Shown: piece after piece, positions 5,261 to 12,858 of the stretch
Numbering within the stretch: position 1 is the first letter of the stretch
How the letters are laid out: each line of letters starts with the position of its first letter
Source of the DNA: Prolixibacteraceae bacterium
GTDB lineage: Bacteria > Bacteroidota > Bacteroidia > Bacteroidales > Prolixibacteraceae
DNA: 23,772 nt
Direction: 5' to 3'
NCBI GenBank assembly: GCA_027858145.1
Contig: JAQIDF010000215.1
Coordinates: forward strand, 1 to 23,772
Translations under genes and position numbers: made by a program
The notes under the pieces: model-generated
What the model was told of the DNA's origin: nothing
The model's input: the letters and a program-made list of their open reading frames with translations, nothing else
The model's database searches: none

Positions 5261-6853
5261 ATGGGAGTTTTAAATAATATATTTGCAAACAAAGAATTAG
5301 CAAGTAAAGTTTCTGATTTAAAAAATGAACTTGACGTATATAAAGAAGTTGATGCTGTTAAATATGCTTTTTCAGGAACATCTATTTTATATGATGGAGA
5401 AAAGAATCCATACGAGCTTGGCACATCATACAATTTTCTTTTAGACTATCAGACTATTGCTAAAAGAAGTTGGGAGGCATATATTAAGTCTCCTGTTATT
5501 CAGACAGCTATAAAGCAGTATTGTCTTTGGATAGTTGGATCAGGATTAAAGTTTCAGGCAGAACCAAACATTGAGTACCTTGAAAAATCAGGTATAACAT
5601 TAGATCAAGAAGTTTGGAGCAAAAACATTGAGGCTCAATTTAGAAATTACGCATCAAGTAAAAAAAGCACTTATAGCCGTGAGATGAACATTCATGTTAT
5701 GGCTGCTGAGGTTTTAAAGAGCGCAATTCTATCAGGAGACTGTCTTGTAATTTTAAGATATAAAAAAACACAGCCAACAGTACAGGTTGTCGAGGGTAAA
5801 TGGGTACAAACACCATACGATTATATGTATGGTGTTTCTAAATATAAAAACATAATAAGCGAAGGCGTAGAGGTCTCAAAGACAGGTCAACATATAGCAT
5901 ATCATGTCTTGCAAGATGACGGATCTCATGAGAGAATACTTGCCAACCCAAGTGGAGATATTGGAGGTAGACAGGCGTGGTTAGTTTACGGTTTACGTCA
6001 TAAGATAAATGATGTGAGAGGAATGTCATTATTGACAGCCGTTCTTGAAAGAGATGCTAAACTTGATAGATTTTTAGAAGCAACCGTTGGTGGTGCAGAA
6101 GAGAATAGTAAAATACCATTCACATTTGAACACGATCAATTTTCAGACAATCAGAATCCTCTTGAAAAGAAAATTGCACAAGCAACAGGAATAAAACAAC
6201 AGAATGGTTTAACAAACGAAACTGAAACAATAAACGGCTATGCAACACAAATTGCAGCAACGACCGGTAAAAACGCATATAACCTACCTGTTGGAGTAAA
6301 GCTTAAAACAAACACATCTCATGTAGATCCAAACTTCTCTTCTTTTTTTAATCCAAATGCTGAATTTATATTCTCAACAATAGGAATACCACCTGAGGTT
6401 GCAATGAGTAAATATGGAGGGTCTTTTTCCGGGAGTAGAGCAGCAGGTAAGGGATGGGAGTTTAAAATGAGTGTTGAAAGAGAATCTTGTTTAACAGAAA
6501 ACTATTACAAGCCAATATACCAGTTCTTCTTTTTGATTAATATGTATAAAGGCAACATAAATGCTAATGGATATAGAGATGCTTTATATGGCGGCAATTG
6601 GATGATAACAGAAGCGTACACAAAATGCAGATTCATAGGACAAGCTATGCCTCATATTGACCCTGTTAAAGAAGCAACTGCCCAAAGAATATTACTTGGC
6701 AAGGCATATGAGTTTGTGCCTCTTCAAACAGGAGAGCAAGCTTGTGAGAATAGTAATGCAGGAGATTTTGATGAAGTACAGAAAAAATCAGAAAAGGAAA
6801 TAAAAACAGCATCTTATTTTATACCTGAAAAAAAAAATCAAGAAAAAAAATAA
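5261..6853 (+). CDS. Portal protein, lambda gpB-type
   Basis: A 530-residue portal subunit; twelve copies form the ring at one capsid vertex through which DNA enters and leaves. Conserved features of the lambda portal family are seen: SWEAYIKSPVIQTAIKQYC near residue 70, the wing region with VSGQ-like and GLRHKINDVRGMSLLTAVLE segments, and the late segment STIGIPPEVAMSKYGGSFSG, matching the GIPYEQLS-type motif followed by RAA. Length equals that of lambda gpB (533). The C-terminus is Lys-rich (FIPEKKNQEKK). The next gene is about 55 bases downstream and has its own promoter candidate. Confidence 0.92.
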   Translation: MGVLNNIFANKELASKVSDLKNELDVYKEVDAVKYAFSGTSILYDGEKNPYELGTSYNFLLDYQTIAKRSWEAYIKSPVIQTAIKQYCLWIVGSGLKFQAEPNIEYLEKSGITLDQEVWSKNIEAQFRNYASSKKSTYSREMNIHVMAAEVLKSAILSGDCLVILRYKKTQPTVQVVEGKWVQTPYDYMYGVSKYKNIISEGVEVSKTGQHIAYHVLQDDGSHERILANPSGDIGGRQAWLVYGLRHKINDVRGMSLLTAVLERDAKLDRFLEATVGGAEENSKIPFTFEHDQFSDNQNPLEKKIAQATGIKQQNGLTNETETINGYATQIAATTGKNAYNLPVGVKLKTNTSHVDPNFSSFFNPNAEFIFSTIGIPPEVAMSKYGGSFSGSRAAGKGWEFKMSVERESCLTENYYKPIYQFFFLINMYKGNINANGYRDALYGGNWMITEAYTKCRFIGQAMPHIDPVKEATAQRILLGKAYEFVPLQTGEQACENSNAGDFDEVQKKSEKEIKTASYFIPEKKNQEKK

Positions 6854-6870
6854 AAAAAATCATATAAATA

Positions 6871-6901
6871 TTTGTTTTTTAAATATTTGTATTTATATTT
6901 G
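6871..6901 (+). promoter_or_regulatory. Bacteroidota-type promoter before the capsid genes
   Basis: TTTG (6871-6874), a 19-base spacer and TATATTTG (6894-6901), an exact consensus match. The ATG of the protease gene begins 6 bases after the -7 box, so the mRNA would start at or next to the start codon. AAATATTTG occurs twice more nearby (6866-6874 and 6881-6889). This would give the capsid genes their own transcript. Confidence 0.6.
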
Positions 6902-6907
6902 TAAAAT

Positions 6908-7900
6908 ATGGAAAGTAAAATTTTTTTATACGGTGGTATTTATAATTGGACTGTTCAGGACACACTTCAAAGAATGGAAGAAATCGGAGCAGACAAAGAT
7001 ATTACATACAGGTTAAATTCAGGTGGCGGAGATGTTTTTGCTGCTCAGGGTTGGTTAAAAGACCTAAAACAACGTACAGGTAAGAATATAGGGTCAATCG
7101 AAGGAAACGCATCATCAATGGCTTTCATGCTTTCTCTATATATGGATAAAGTCACAGCACTTGAAACATCTACTGCTTTAATACATAGAGCTTTTATGTA
7201 TGTAGAAAGTGAAGAGGATAGAAAAATGCTCAACGATATTAATGAAGGCTTCAAAACTGTAATGAAAGCTAAATTAAATGTTGAGGCTCTTGAAGCAAGA
7301 ATTGAAATGTCTCTTGATGAATTTTTTGATGCAGGAGAAGATAATCAAACAAGACGTGAAGCGTGGCTATCAGCCAAAGACTTGGTTGCGATAGGACTTG
7401 TAAAAGAAGAAGATGTTTTAAAAATAACACCTGAAATAGCAGCAGCACTTGAAAGTCCAAGTGCTTTTTTTGATGATTATAGAAAAAAAGAAGTTGAAAA
7501 GACTCCTACCGATAAGAAAACTCAACCGGAAGAAAAGAAAGAAGATTCTAATATAAGTAATAATAAAAACAATACAGAAATGGATGCAAAGGAAATAGAA
7601 AAAGTCAAAGCTGATGCTATTACGGAAGAAAAAAATCGTACCGAAGCATGGTTGGTTTTTCATGATGTAGATGCTAAGAAAGTAAGAGAAGGCATTGAAT
7701 CAGGCAAATCAATAACTGCAAAAGAACAAAACGAGTTCTTGCTGGCGGCACAAGACAAAAAGATTTTAGCTCAGATTGAGGAAAAATCTAACCCGAATGC
7801 TGAAACACCAAAAGATGAATCGGATGCAAAAGAAAAAGAATATAAACAAGCTGAGAAGGAACTTCACGCTTCTTTAAAGCTAAAAAATTTGGAGGACTAA
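6908..7900 (+). CDS. Head maturation protease (ClpP-like) with C-terminal scaffold-like region
   Basis: A 330-residue protein. Residues 1-190 are a ClpP/S14-type prohead protease. LNSGGGDVFAA (36-46) is the substrate-binding strand and loop. Ser70 in GNASSM is the probable nucleophile and His93 in LIHRAF the probable base. The acid is likely in the acidic segment around 150-160, before LSAKDLVAIGLV. After a Lys/Asn-rich linker (190-225) comes a highly charged helical region (225-330) resembling a scaffolding protein. In lambda, gene C carries the scaffold Nu3 nested in frame at its 3' end, and Met225 (ATG at 7580) would be the matching internal start. The gene is followed by decoration and major capsid genes, as expected for prohead assembly. 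The protease call is firm; the scaffold role is inference. Confidence 0.85.
   Translation: MESKIFLYGGIYNWTVQDTLQRMEEIGADKDITYRLNSGGGDVFAAQGWLKDLKQRTGKNIGSIEGNASSMAFMLSLYMDKVTALETSTALIHRAFMYVESEEDRKMLNDINEGFKTVMKAKLNVEALEARIEMSLDEFFDAGEDNQTRREAWLSAKDLVAIGLVKEEDVLKITPEIAAALESPSAFFDDYRKKEVEKTPTDKKTQPEEKKEDSNISNNKNNTEMDAKEIEKVKADAITEEKNRTEAWLVFHDVDAKKVREGIESGKSITAKEQNEFLLAAQDKKILAQIEEKSNPNAETPKDESDAKEKEYKQAEKELHASLKLKNLED
7580..7900 (+). CDS. Possible nested scaffolding protein (in-frame internal start)
   Basis: An in-frame ATG at 7580 (Met225 of the protease) would give a 106-residue charged, helical protein beginning MDAKEIEKVKADAITEEKNR, directly after an Asn/Lys linker. The arrangement matches lambda C/Nu3, where the scaffold is made from an internal start. 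The upstream bases are A-rich (AAAAACAATACAGAA), the initiation context common in this window; no Shine-Dalgarno sequence is present. Nothing in the sequence proves use of this start. Confidence 0.35.
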   Translation: MDAKEIEKVKADAITEEKNRTEAWLVFHDVDAKKVREGIESGKSITAKEQNEFLLAAQDKKILAQIEEKSNPNAETPKDESDAKEKEYKQAEKELHASLKLKNLED

Positions 7901-7903
7901 AAA

Positions 7904-8344
7904 ATGAGTGAAATTACACAAGTTACCTCAAACGGAAACAATCAAGTTACAAACTATGATGTTTCAAAGGTTGGATTAGGAGACAACCATTTTATTCAAG
8001 CTGAATTTACAGCATCAGGAGATACTGAGATTGCAGAAGGAACTGTTTTTGGTGTTATATCAGCAACAGGCAAGTTGAAAGTTCTTGATAAGGTTTCGAT
8101 TGACAATAGTCAGTACCCTAAAGGAGTTCTTTACAACGGTATTGGTGGATCTAAAACCGTTGCTGATGGAACTACTGTTACTTTAACTCTTATTAATAAG
8201 GGTAAGGTCGATTCTTCAAAATTAGTTTTTGCTGATGGAACAACCGTTGATTCAGTTGTTGAAACACAGGCATTAAAATATTGGCTCAATGATTTAGGAT
8301 TAATTCTCGAATCAGGTTCTGAGCTTTCAAAAGTTGATAATTAA
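7904..8344 (+). CDS. Head decoration protein, lambda gpD-like
   Basis: A 146-residue protein that probably binds the outside of the expanded capsid as trimers and stabilises it. The hallmarks of the gpD fold family are the segment EIAEGTVFGVISATGKLKVL (residues 45-65), a following PKGVLYNGIG and a late GKVDSSKLVF before a C-terminal LNDLGLIL. It is longer than lambda gpD (110 residues). A strong Shine-Dalgarno sequence GGAGG (7891-7895), 8 bases before the ATG, is encoded within the last codons of the protease gene. This is unusual here because most genes in the window have none. It is directly followed by the major capsid gene. Confidence 0.8.
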   Translation: MSEITQVTSNGNNQVTNYDVSKVGLGDNHFIQAEFTASGDTEIAEGTVFGVISATGKLKVLDKVSIDNSQYPKGVLYNGIGGSKTVADGTTVTLTLINKGKVDSSKLVFADGTTVDSVVETQALKYWLNDLGLILESGSELSKVDN

Positions 8345-8350
8345 TAAACA

Positions 8351-8355
8351 GGAGG
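8351..8355 (+). promoter_or_regulatory. Shine-Dalgarno site that decides the major capsid start
   Basis: GGAGG, 8 bases before the ATG at 8364. The same element with the same spacing stands before the decoration gene (7891-7895), and with 7-base spacing before the gene at 10002 (9990-9994). Most other genes in the window lack one. Confidence 0.8.
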
Positions 8356-8363
8356 ACATAAAA

Positions 8364-9482
8364 ATGGCATTAACAAGAGAAGATTCACAAGGCTTAACTT
8401 TATTAGCCGGAATAAAAAAATACCAAGAGTTAAGAAAAGCACCAACACACATGATGGGCTTCTTTACTCCGGAAACATACGATTCAACAGCTATACCTTT
8501 AGAGGTGCAGAGAGACAACGACTTGCTCGCTGTCGATGTAATGCGTGGAACAAATGGGAATATGAACAAAAGTTCTGTATGGACTGCCAAAACAATTGTT
8601 CCGCCTTTTTACCATGAAAAATATTCCATTAATGAACTTCGTAGTTACGAACGAGTTTTTGGATCTACGGCAACAATGACGACATCACAAGCAAGAGCTT
8701 CTCTTGCGGCTGAAAATGCAACACAATTAATGCGTCTTCAAAACAAAATCATTAGAGCGCAAGAACGCATGTGTGTTCAAGCACTTGAAACTGGTGTTGT
8801 TCTTTTGAAAAACGATGAAAACATTGATTACAAACGTAGCGCAGATTCACTTGTTGATTTAGGACAAGTAGGAAACGGTGGTTATTGGACCACTACAACA
8901 ACCGATGTTGAGACTCAACTTTCAGATAAAGCTGCCGGCTTTATTCGCGAAGAGGGTAGTTCTTCTGCCGGTGTGTTTGATTTAACAATGTCAAGCCAAA
9001 TGTGGATTACATTGAAGAAAACAGATTACTTCAAAAACAATGCGAATTACAACAACGTGAAATTGATTGATATTAATTCTCCTGTTGCTTCTGCTCGTGG
9101 TGCTGTTTATCATGGTCAAATCACAGCAGGTTCATTCATTTTTAATGTTTGGACTTATGACGGAACTTACACAAATGCTGTCGGCACAAGAGTTAGAATG
9201 ACTGACGGAACAAAAATAGTTGTCACTCCAACGGAAGGTGCTATTTTTGAAATGGCTTACGGTGCTGTTGATAGTATTGTTAAAGACACAGGAACTTCTG
9301 CTGTATCAGGAAAACAAATTCAAAAAACGGCAGCAGACTATTACGTTTGGGATAATGTTGACACACAAAATCTTGTTCATACGATGCACATGACATCTGC
9401 ACCGATAGCAAGACTGGTAACACCTGACATGGTATGTACATTAAAAGCTGCTGATTCCTTCACAGGAACAACTGTTGAGTAA
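8364..9482 (+). CDS. Major capsid protein, lambda gpE-like
   Basis: A 372-residue coat protein of the lambda gpE type, a HK97-fold relative. Supporting features are the N-terminal FTPETYDSTAIPLEVQRDND segment, APFYHEK-like PPFYHEKYSINE, the long helix with RLQNKIIRAQERMCVQALET, and the C-terminal HTMHMTSAPIARLVTPDMVC, close to the usual end of this family. The frame is open back to 8334, but GGAGG (8351-8355) stands 8 bases before the ATG at 8364, so that start (MALTRED...) is chosen. It follows the decoration gene and is followed by an attenuator-like hairpin, consistent with the need for high expression. Length is close to gpE (341). Confidence 0.9.
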   Translation: MALTREDSQGLTLLAGIKKYQELRKAPTHMMGFFTPETYDSTAIPLEVQRDNDLLAVDVMRGTNGNMNKSSVWTAKTIVPPFYHEKYSINELRSYERVFGSTATMTTSQARASLAAENATQLMRLQNKIIRAQERMCVQALETGVVLLKNDENIDYKRSADSLVDLGQVGNGGYWTTTTTDVETQLSDKAAGFIREEGSSSAGVFDLTMSSQMWITLKKTDYFKNNANYNNVKLIDINSPVASARGAVYHGQITAGSFIFNVWTYDGTYTNAVGTRVRMTDGTKIVVTPTEGAIFEMAYGAVDSIVKDTGTSAVSGKQIQKTAADYYVWDNVDTQNLVHTMHMTSAPIARLVTPDMVCTLKAADSFTGTTVE

Positions 9483-9520
9483 ATATAAAGTAATGGTTTA
9501 ATGCTCTTACTTTATATTTT
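9483..9520 (+). terminator. Hairpin after the major capsid gene (terminator or attenuator)
   Basis: ATATAAAGTAA (9483-9493) and TTACTTTATAT (9507-9517) are exact reverse complements, giving an 11-bp stem with a 13-base loop, followed by TTT and an A/T-rich stretch. The stem is AT-rich and the T run short, so it may end only some transcripts. That would favour capsid protein over the downstream joining and tail genes. It may also protect the mRNA 3' end. Confidence 0.55.
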
Positions 9521-9540
9521 AATAATTAATAGTTAAAGAT

Positions 9541-9999
9541 ATGAAAAGTTTATTTTTTTTAATAGCAGTTTTAATGGCAACATTTTCTACTGCTTTTTCA
9601 CAGGAAAGTTCCGAATCTGATTGGGTTTTATCCGAAGATCAATCGGTCGTTTTGTTTCAAGGATATGCTGGTGACGTTATCGGAAGCGGTGATAGTGTTT
9701 GGTTTTATACGGTAAAGCGTGTTGTTCCTAATAAGCAGATACAGTATGTAAACGTAACAGTTGACAGCGTAAAAGCAGGAGGAGCAGTAACATTTACTCT
9801 GTTCGACAAGGATACTTATAATTCTACCCTTGCAGGAATAGATACCGTTACACGGAGCTTAACAACATCAGACACCACATTTACATTATCATCATCAACA
9901 TACTCTATTTCAGACTACACGAGGATATACGTGAAGGGTAGCGATGATACAACTGGTGCAAAAATTACAAAATTAGACATTAAATTTGTGGAGGAATAG
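9541..9999 (+). CDS. Secreted protein of unknown role within the virion gene cluster
   Basis: A 152-residue protein. Residues 1-20 are a clear Sec signal peptide (MKSLFFLIAVLMATFSTAFS), with A-x-S before Gln21. The mature domain is beta-rich and Ser/Thr/Asp-rich, with repeated short strands (VDSVKAGGAVTFTLFDKD, TDTTFTLSSSTYS), like an Ig-like or jelly-roll fold. It has no Cys in the mature part and ends at the SD site of the next gene. Its place between major capsid and head-tail joining genes would suit a head decoration protein, but an export signal does not fit cytoplasmic virion assembly. Alternatives are an inserted gene acting on the host envelope (superinfection exclusion, adhesion) or a surface-display accessory. 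No family is recognised. Confidence 0.7.
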   Translation: MKSLFFLIAVLMATFSTAFSQESSESDWVLSEDQSVVLFQGYAGDVIGSGDSVWFYTVKRVVPNKQIQYVNVTVDSVKAGGAVTFTLFDKDTYNSTLAGIDTVTRSLTTSDTTFTLSSSTYSISDYTRIYVKGSDDTTGAKITKLDIKFVEE

Positions 10000-10001
10000 T
10001 T

Positions 10002-10286
10002 ATGGCACAATACAAATTAAAAGCACTCAACGTACACATTGGTGGCGTTTTGTACAAAATTGAAGACAAAAAAGTTTTTGACACAAAAAAATCTCCAATT
10101 TTCAAAAAAGAAATTGAAGATGCTGCAAAAGCAGGTTTTTTGGTTGAATTAAAAGGTAGTGCAGAAGCTGATGCAAAGGCTAAAGCAAAAGCTAAAGAGG
10201 AGGCAGAGGCTGAGGCTGAGGCTGAGGCTGAGGTAAAGGCTAAAGAAGAAGCTGATGCAAAGGCTAAAGCAAACAAAGGTAAGTAG
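10002..10286 (+). CDS. Small virion-cluster protein with Ala/Glu/Lys-rich tail
   Basis: A 94-residue protein. Residues 1-50 form a compact domain (KLKALNVHIGGVLYKIEDKK, later AAKAGFLVEL) like the small proteins often found between capsid and head-tail joining genes in Mu-like and other phages. Residues 51-94 are low-complexity Ala/Glu/Lys and probably a single helix. They are encoded by direct repeats: a 26-base unit at 10164-10189 recurs exactly at 10248-10273, and the hexamer GAGGCT is tandem at about 10205-10232. The repeats allow length change by slippage. GGAGG (9990-9994) before the ATG supports the start. Role unknown; head completion is a guess from position. Confidence 0.6.
   Translation: MAQYKLKALNVHIGGVLYKIEDKKVFDTKKSPIFKKEIEDAAKAGFLVELKGSAEADAKAKAKAKEEAEAEAEAEAEVKAKEEADAKAKANKGK
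10164..10273 (+). repeat. Direct repeats and GAGGCT microsatellite in a coding region
   Basis: A 26-base unit occurs at 10164-10189 and again, unchanged, at 10248-10273, 84 bases apart (28 codons, so in frame). Between them is a tandem GAGGCT run (Glu-Ala). A gain or loss of a unit changes protein length by whole codons. Confidence 0.8.
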
Positions 10287-10294
10287 GATAAACT

Positions 10295-10663
10295 ATGGGA
10301 GTGTTTGAGATGGGTAGATTAGCGAGTAAGAGGTTCATTGAACAAGTTCCTCTTACTTTCTACCGTACACTTACAGGAGAAGGTGTTAATGTTAAAGGCA
10401 CGTTTACAAGGCATCATTTAGGATTAGATCCTGACACGAGAACACTTGTAAATACTCCGAACACTCAATGTACAGTTAGCGTGCTTTCACTTAACGAGGA
10501 AGGTTTTGAATCATGGAATGGAGATAACGATGTTAATTTACTAAATTGTTACGTAAAAGCATCAGATGTTACCGGGGTAGAAAAGACTTATAAAATAGTT
10601 GAAATATATCCTGATGATAGTATAGGATTAGTAGTTTGTGCATTACATAAAATGGGAGTATAA
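10295..10663 (+). CDS. Head-tail joining protein (probable)
   Basis: A 122-residue, mostly beta protein in the position of head-tail joining or stopper proteins, after capsid genes and before the tail terminator and sheath. It contains FTRHHLGLDPDTRTLVNTPN and ends with a beta-rich segment (CYVKASDVTG, KTYKIVEIYPDDSIGLVVCA), consistent with the small beta-barrel stopper or adaptor class. No catalytic motif is seen. Its stop overlaps the next start by one base (10663), implying coupled translation with the tail-terminator gene. An alternative start is the ATG at 10310. The function is inferred mainly from location. Confidence 0.5.
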   Translation: MGVFEMGRLASKRFIEQVPLTFYRTLTGEGVNVKGTFTRHHLGLDPDTRTLVNTPNTQCTVSVLSLNEEGFESWNGDNDVNLLNCYVKASDVTGVEKTYKIVEIYPDDSIGLVVCALHKMGV

Positions 10664-11310
10664 TGGCTGCAAAAATAGGATATGAAATACCAAATCAAAA
10701 GTTCGAGTTGTTTCGAGACGTTATTGGTTTAATAATTAAAGAAGAGCTTGCAAACCAGTTTACTTTAACAGGAGATGCTGTTTTTAATTCAGATGTATAC
10801 ATTGAGCGTTTTGTTCCTTATAACGCATCAACAGAACTACCGGCAGTCAATATTTCATTTAAAGAAATAGAATATACTGATTCAAGCGTTAATTACAACG
10901 TGGGCGAAAACATGTATGCTATTGAGATTACAACTAAAGCATACGAAACAGATGACGGAAGAGCTGATTTTTTATCATCTATAAAAAATCATAAGTTAAT
11001 AGGAACTATTGCTTATATTTTATCATCAATCGAATACAGAACATTAGGGTTACCAACCGGAACAGTAATGGGAACATCTTTAAAAAAAATTAAAATATTT
11101 CCACCCGACCCTGTTTATAATCCGACACAATCAACAGATGAATTATCTGTTGTTACTTCAATGATACTTTTTGGCGTAACGGCAGCAGATGAATACAATG
11201 ATGTATCAGGAATTGATGCAGAAGGTGTTAGAATAGAAGAAATCTTTACAAACATGCAAATAGAAGATTCCGGAAAGGGATATAAAATACTAATAATAAA
11301 CAACGTATAA
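10663..11310 (+). CDS. Tail terminator / tail completion protein (probable)
   Basis: A 215-residue protein directly before the tail sheath gene, the place of gp37/K-type completion proteins in Mu-like phages. It shows the pattern of tail terminators: an N-terminal helix region (FELFRDVIGLIIKEELANQF), a central strand with YNVGENMYAIEITTKAYE, and a helix, HKLIGTIAYILSSIE. Tail terminators cap the growing tube and sheath and join the tail to the head. The stop is one base before the sheath start. The assignment comes from position and fold pattern rather than from a diagnostic motif. Confidence 0.5.
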   Translation: MAAKIGYEIPNQKFELFRDVIGLIIKEELANQFTLTGDAVFNSDVYIERFVPYNASTELPAVNISFKEIEYTDSSVNYNVGENMYAIEITTKAYETDDGRADFLSSIKNHKLIGTIAYILSSIEYRTLGLPTGTVMGTSLKKIKIFPPDPVYNPTQSTDELSVVTSMILFGVTAADEYNDVSGIDAEGVRIEEIFTNMQIEDSGKGYKILIINNV

Positions 11311-11311
11311 A

Positions 11312-12847
11312 ATGGCAACAAGTACAGCAATATCAGATTCGATAAGAACAAGAGCTGTTGGGTATCAGGTACTCAATCAAGTTTTTAATCCACAAACAAC
11401 AAATTTGCCAATGCGAATTGCGTTGTTTGGAGAAGCCAACACAGCAAATGAAGCTGAGTTAGACACTACACCGTTTCAACCAACATCTGTTAAAGAGATT
11501 GGCGACAAATATGGTTATGGTTCTCCTTTGTTTCAGATGGGTAGAATATTACTTCCTATTTTTGGTGGTGGTGTTGGTGCTATACCATTAGTTATTTACC
11601 CACAAGGATATTCAGTTGGTGCAACATCAACAGAGATTGTTCTTGGAGTAACAGCCGCTGCTGGAGCAACAAAAACAAAAACTCACACATTATTTATCAA
11701 TGGTCGAGACAATATAGATGGCAAAAGATTTGATTTTACCGTAGCAATTGATGATACGACAGATGAAATTGGGCAAAAAATAGCTGATACAATCAATAAC
11801 GTATTGTATGCACCATGTACGGCTGTTGCAGGAGTTGCTGGTGCGGTGACAGTAACATCAAAATGGGAAGGTTTAACATCAGCACAACTTGATATTTCAT
11901 TTGAAACAAACGGAGACTCGGCAGGTGTTGTTTATGCGGAAACAAGCAGAACTGATGGTGCAGAAACTCCTGACATTTCAGGTGCTTTAAATTACTTTGG
12001 CAACGAGTGGAATACACTTGTTATTAATCCGTATTCAGTTGAAAGCGTTCTTGAAATTCTTGAAACAGCAAACGGAACACCCGAGTCAACAACAGGTAGA
12101 TATGTTACAACATTATTCAAGCCGTTTGTTTCTTTCTTTGGTTCAACAGAAGATGATAAAACAACACTTACTACATTAACAAATGCAGATGCTCGTAAGG
12201 ATCAAGTTACAAACGCATTGTGTCCTGCTCCAAAATCATTAGGGTTCGATTATGAAGCCGCTGCTAATATGTGTGTATTAGTTGCTGACATTGCAAACGA
12301 CAGCCCACATTTAGGTGTTGGAGGAATGTCTTATCCTGATATGCCAGTTCCAAGTGATGGATTAATTGGTGATATGGCAACACTTATAAACAGAAACTTC
12401 TGTATGACAAGAGGTTGCTCAACAGTATTACTTCAAAACGGTAAATATACTGTACAAGATTTAGTAACAACATTTTTTCCCGATGGAGTTGTAAGCCCTA
12501 AATTTCAGTTTGTACGAGATTTAATTCTTGATTGGAACATTGGTTACAATTGGAAAATAATTGTTATCAGAGACATTCAGGACAAAACACTTGTTGGAGA
12601 TAAAACACCAAAACGAGTTGACAGTACAATATCCCCAAAACAAATCAAAGCGTTACTTATTGGAATGATAAATAACACAGAACTGAATGCTTTAGTTACT
12701 GATGTTCAGTTCACGAAAGACTCGATTGTCATTTCAATAAACAGTTCTAATCCTGCGAGATTAGACATATTTTTCAAATACAAAAGAACATCAACTGCAA
12801 ATCAGGTTTCTACCGATGCAGCTGTTGATTTTAGTTATAACTTATAA
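11312..12847 (+). CDS. Contractile tail sheath protein
   Basis: A 511-residue sheath subunit of the Mu gpL/FI type, which shows that the virion has a contractile tail. The N-terminal domain has NLPMRIALFGEANTANEAEL and VKEIGDKYGYGSPLFQMGRI, characteristic of sheath proteins that begin with a strand for inter-subunit handshake. A Thr/Ala-rich insertion domain spans about 95-220. The C-terminal domain carries RDLILDWNIGYNWKIIVIRD and ends in FFKYKRTSTANQV. Length matches Mu gpL (495). The tail tube gene follows after 11 bases, the standard sheath-tube pair. There is no Shine-Dalgarno sequence. Confidence 0.92.
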   Translation: MATSTAISDSIRTRAVGYQVLNQVFNPQTTNLPMRIALFGEANTANEAELDTTPFQPTSVKEIGDKYGYGSPLFQMGRILLPIFGGGVGAIPLVIYPQGYSVGATSTEIVLGVTAAAGATKTKTHTLFINGRDNIDGKRFDFTVAIDDTTDEIGQKIADTINNVLYAPCTAVAGVAGAVTVTSKWEGLTSAQLDISFETNGDSAGVVYAETSRTDGAETPDISGALNYFGNEWNTLVINPYSVESVLEILETANGTPESTTGRYVTTLFKPFVSFFGSTEDDKTTLTTLTNADARKDQVTNALCPAPKSLGFDYEAAANMCVLVADIANDSPHLGVGGMSYPDMPVPSDGLIGDMATLINRNFCMTRGCSTVLLQNGKYTVQDLVTTFFPDGVVSPKFQFVRDLILDWNIGYNWKIIVIRDIQDKTLVGDKTPKRVDSTISPKQIKALLIGMINNTELNALVTDVQFTKDSIVISINSSNPARLDIFFKYKRTSTANQVSTDAAVDFSYNL

Positions 12848-12858
12848 AACTTAAAGAC

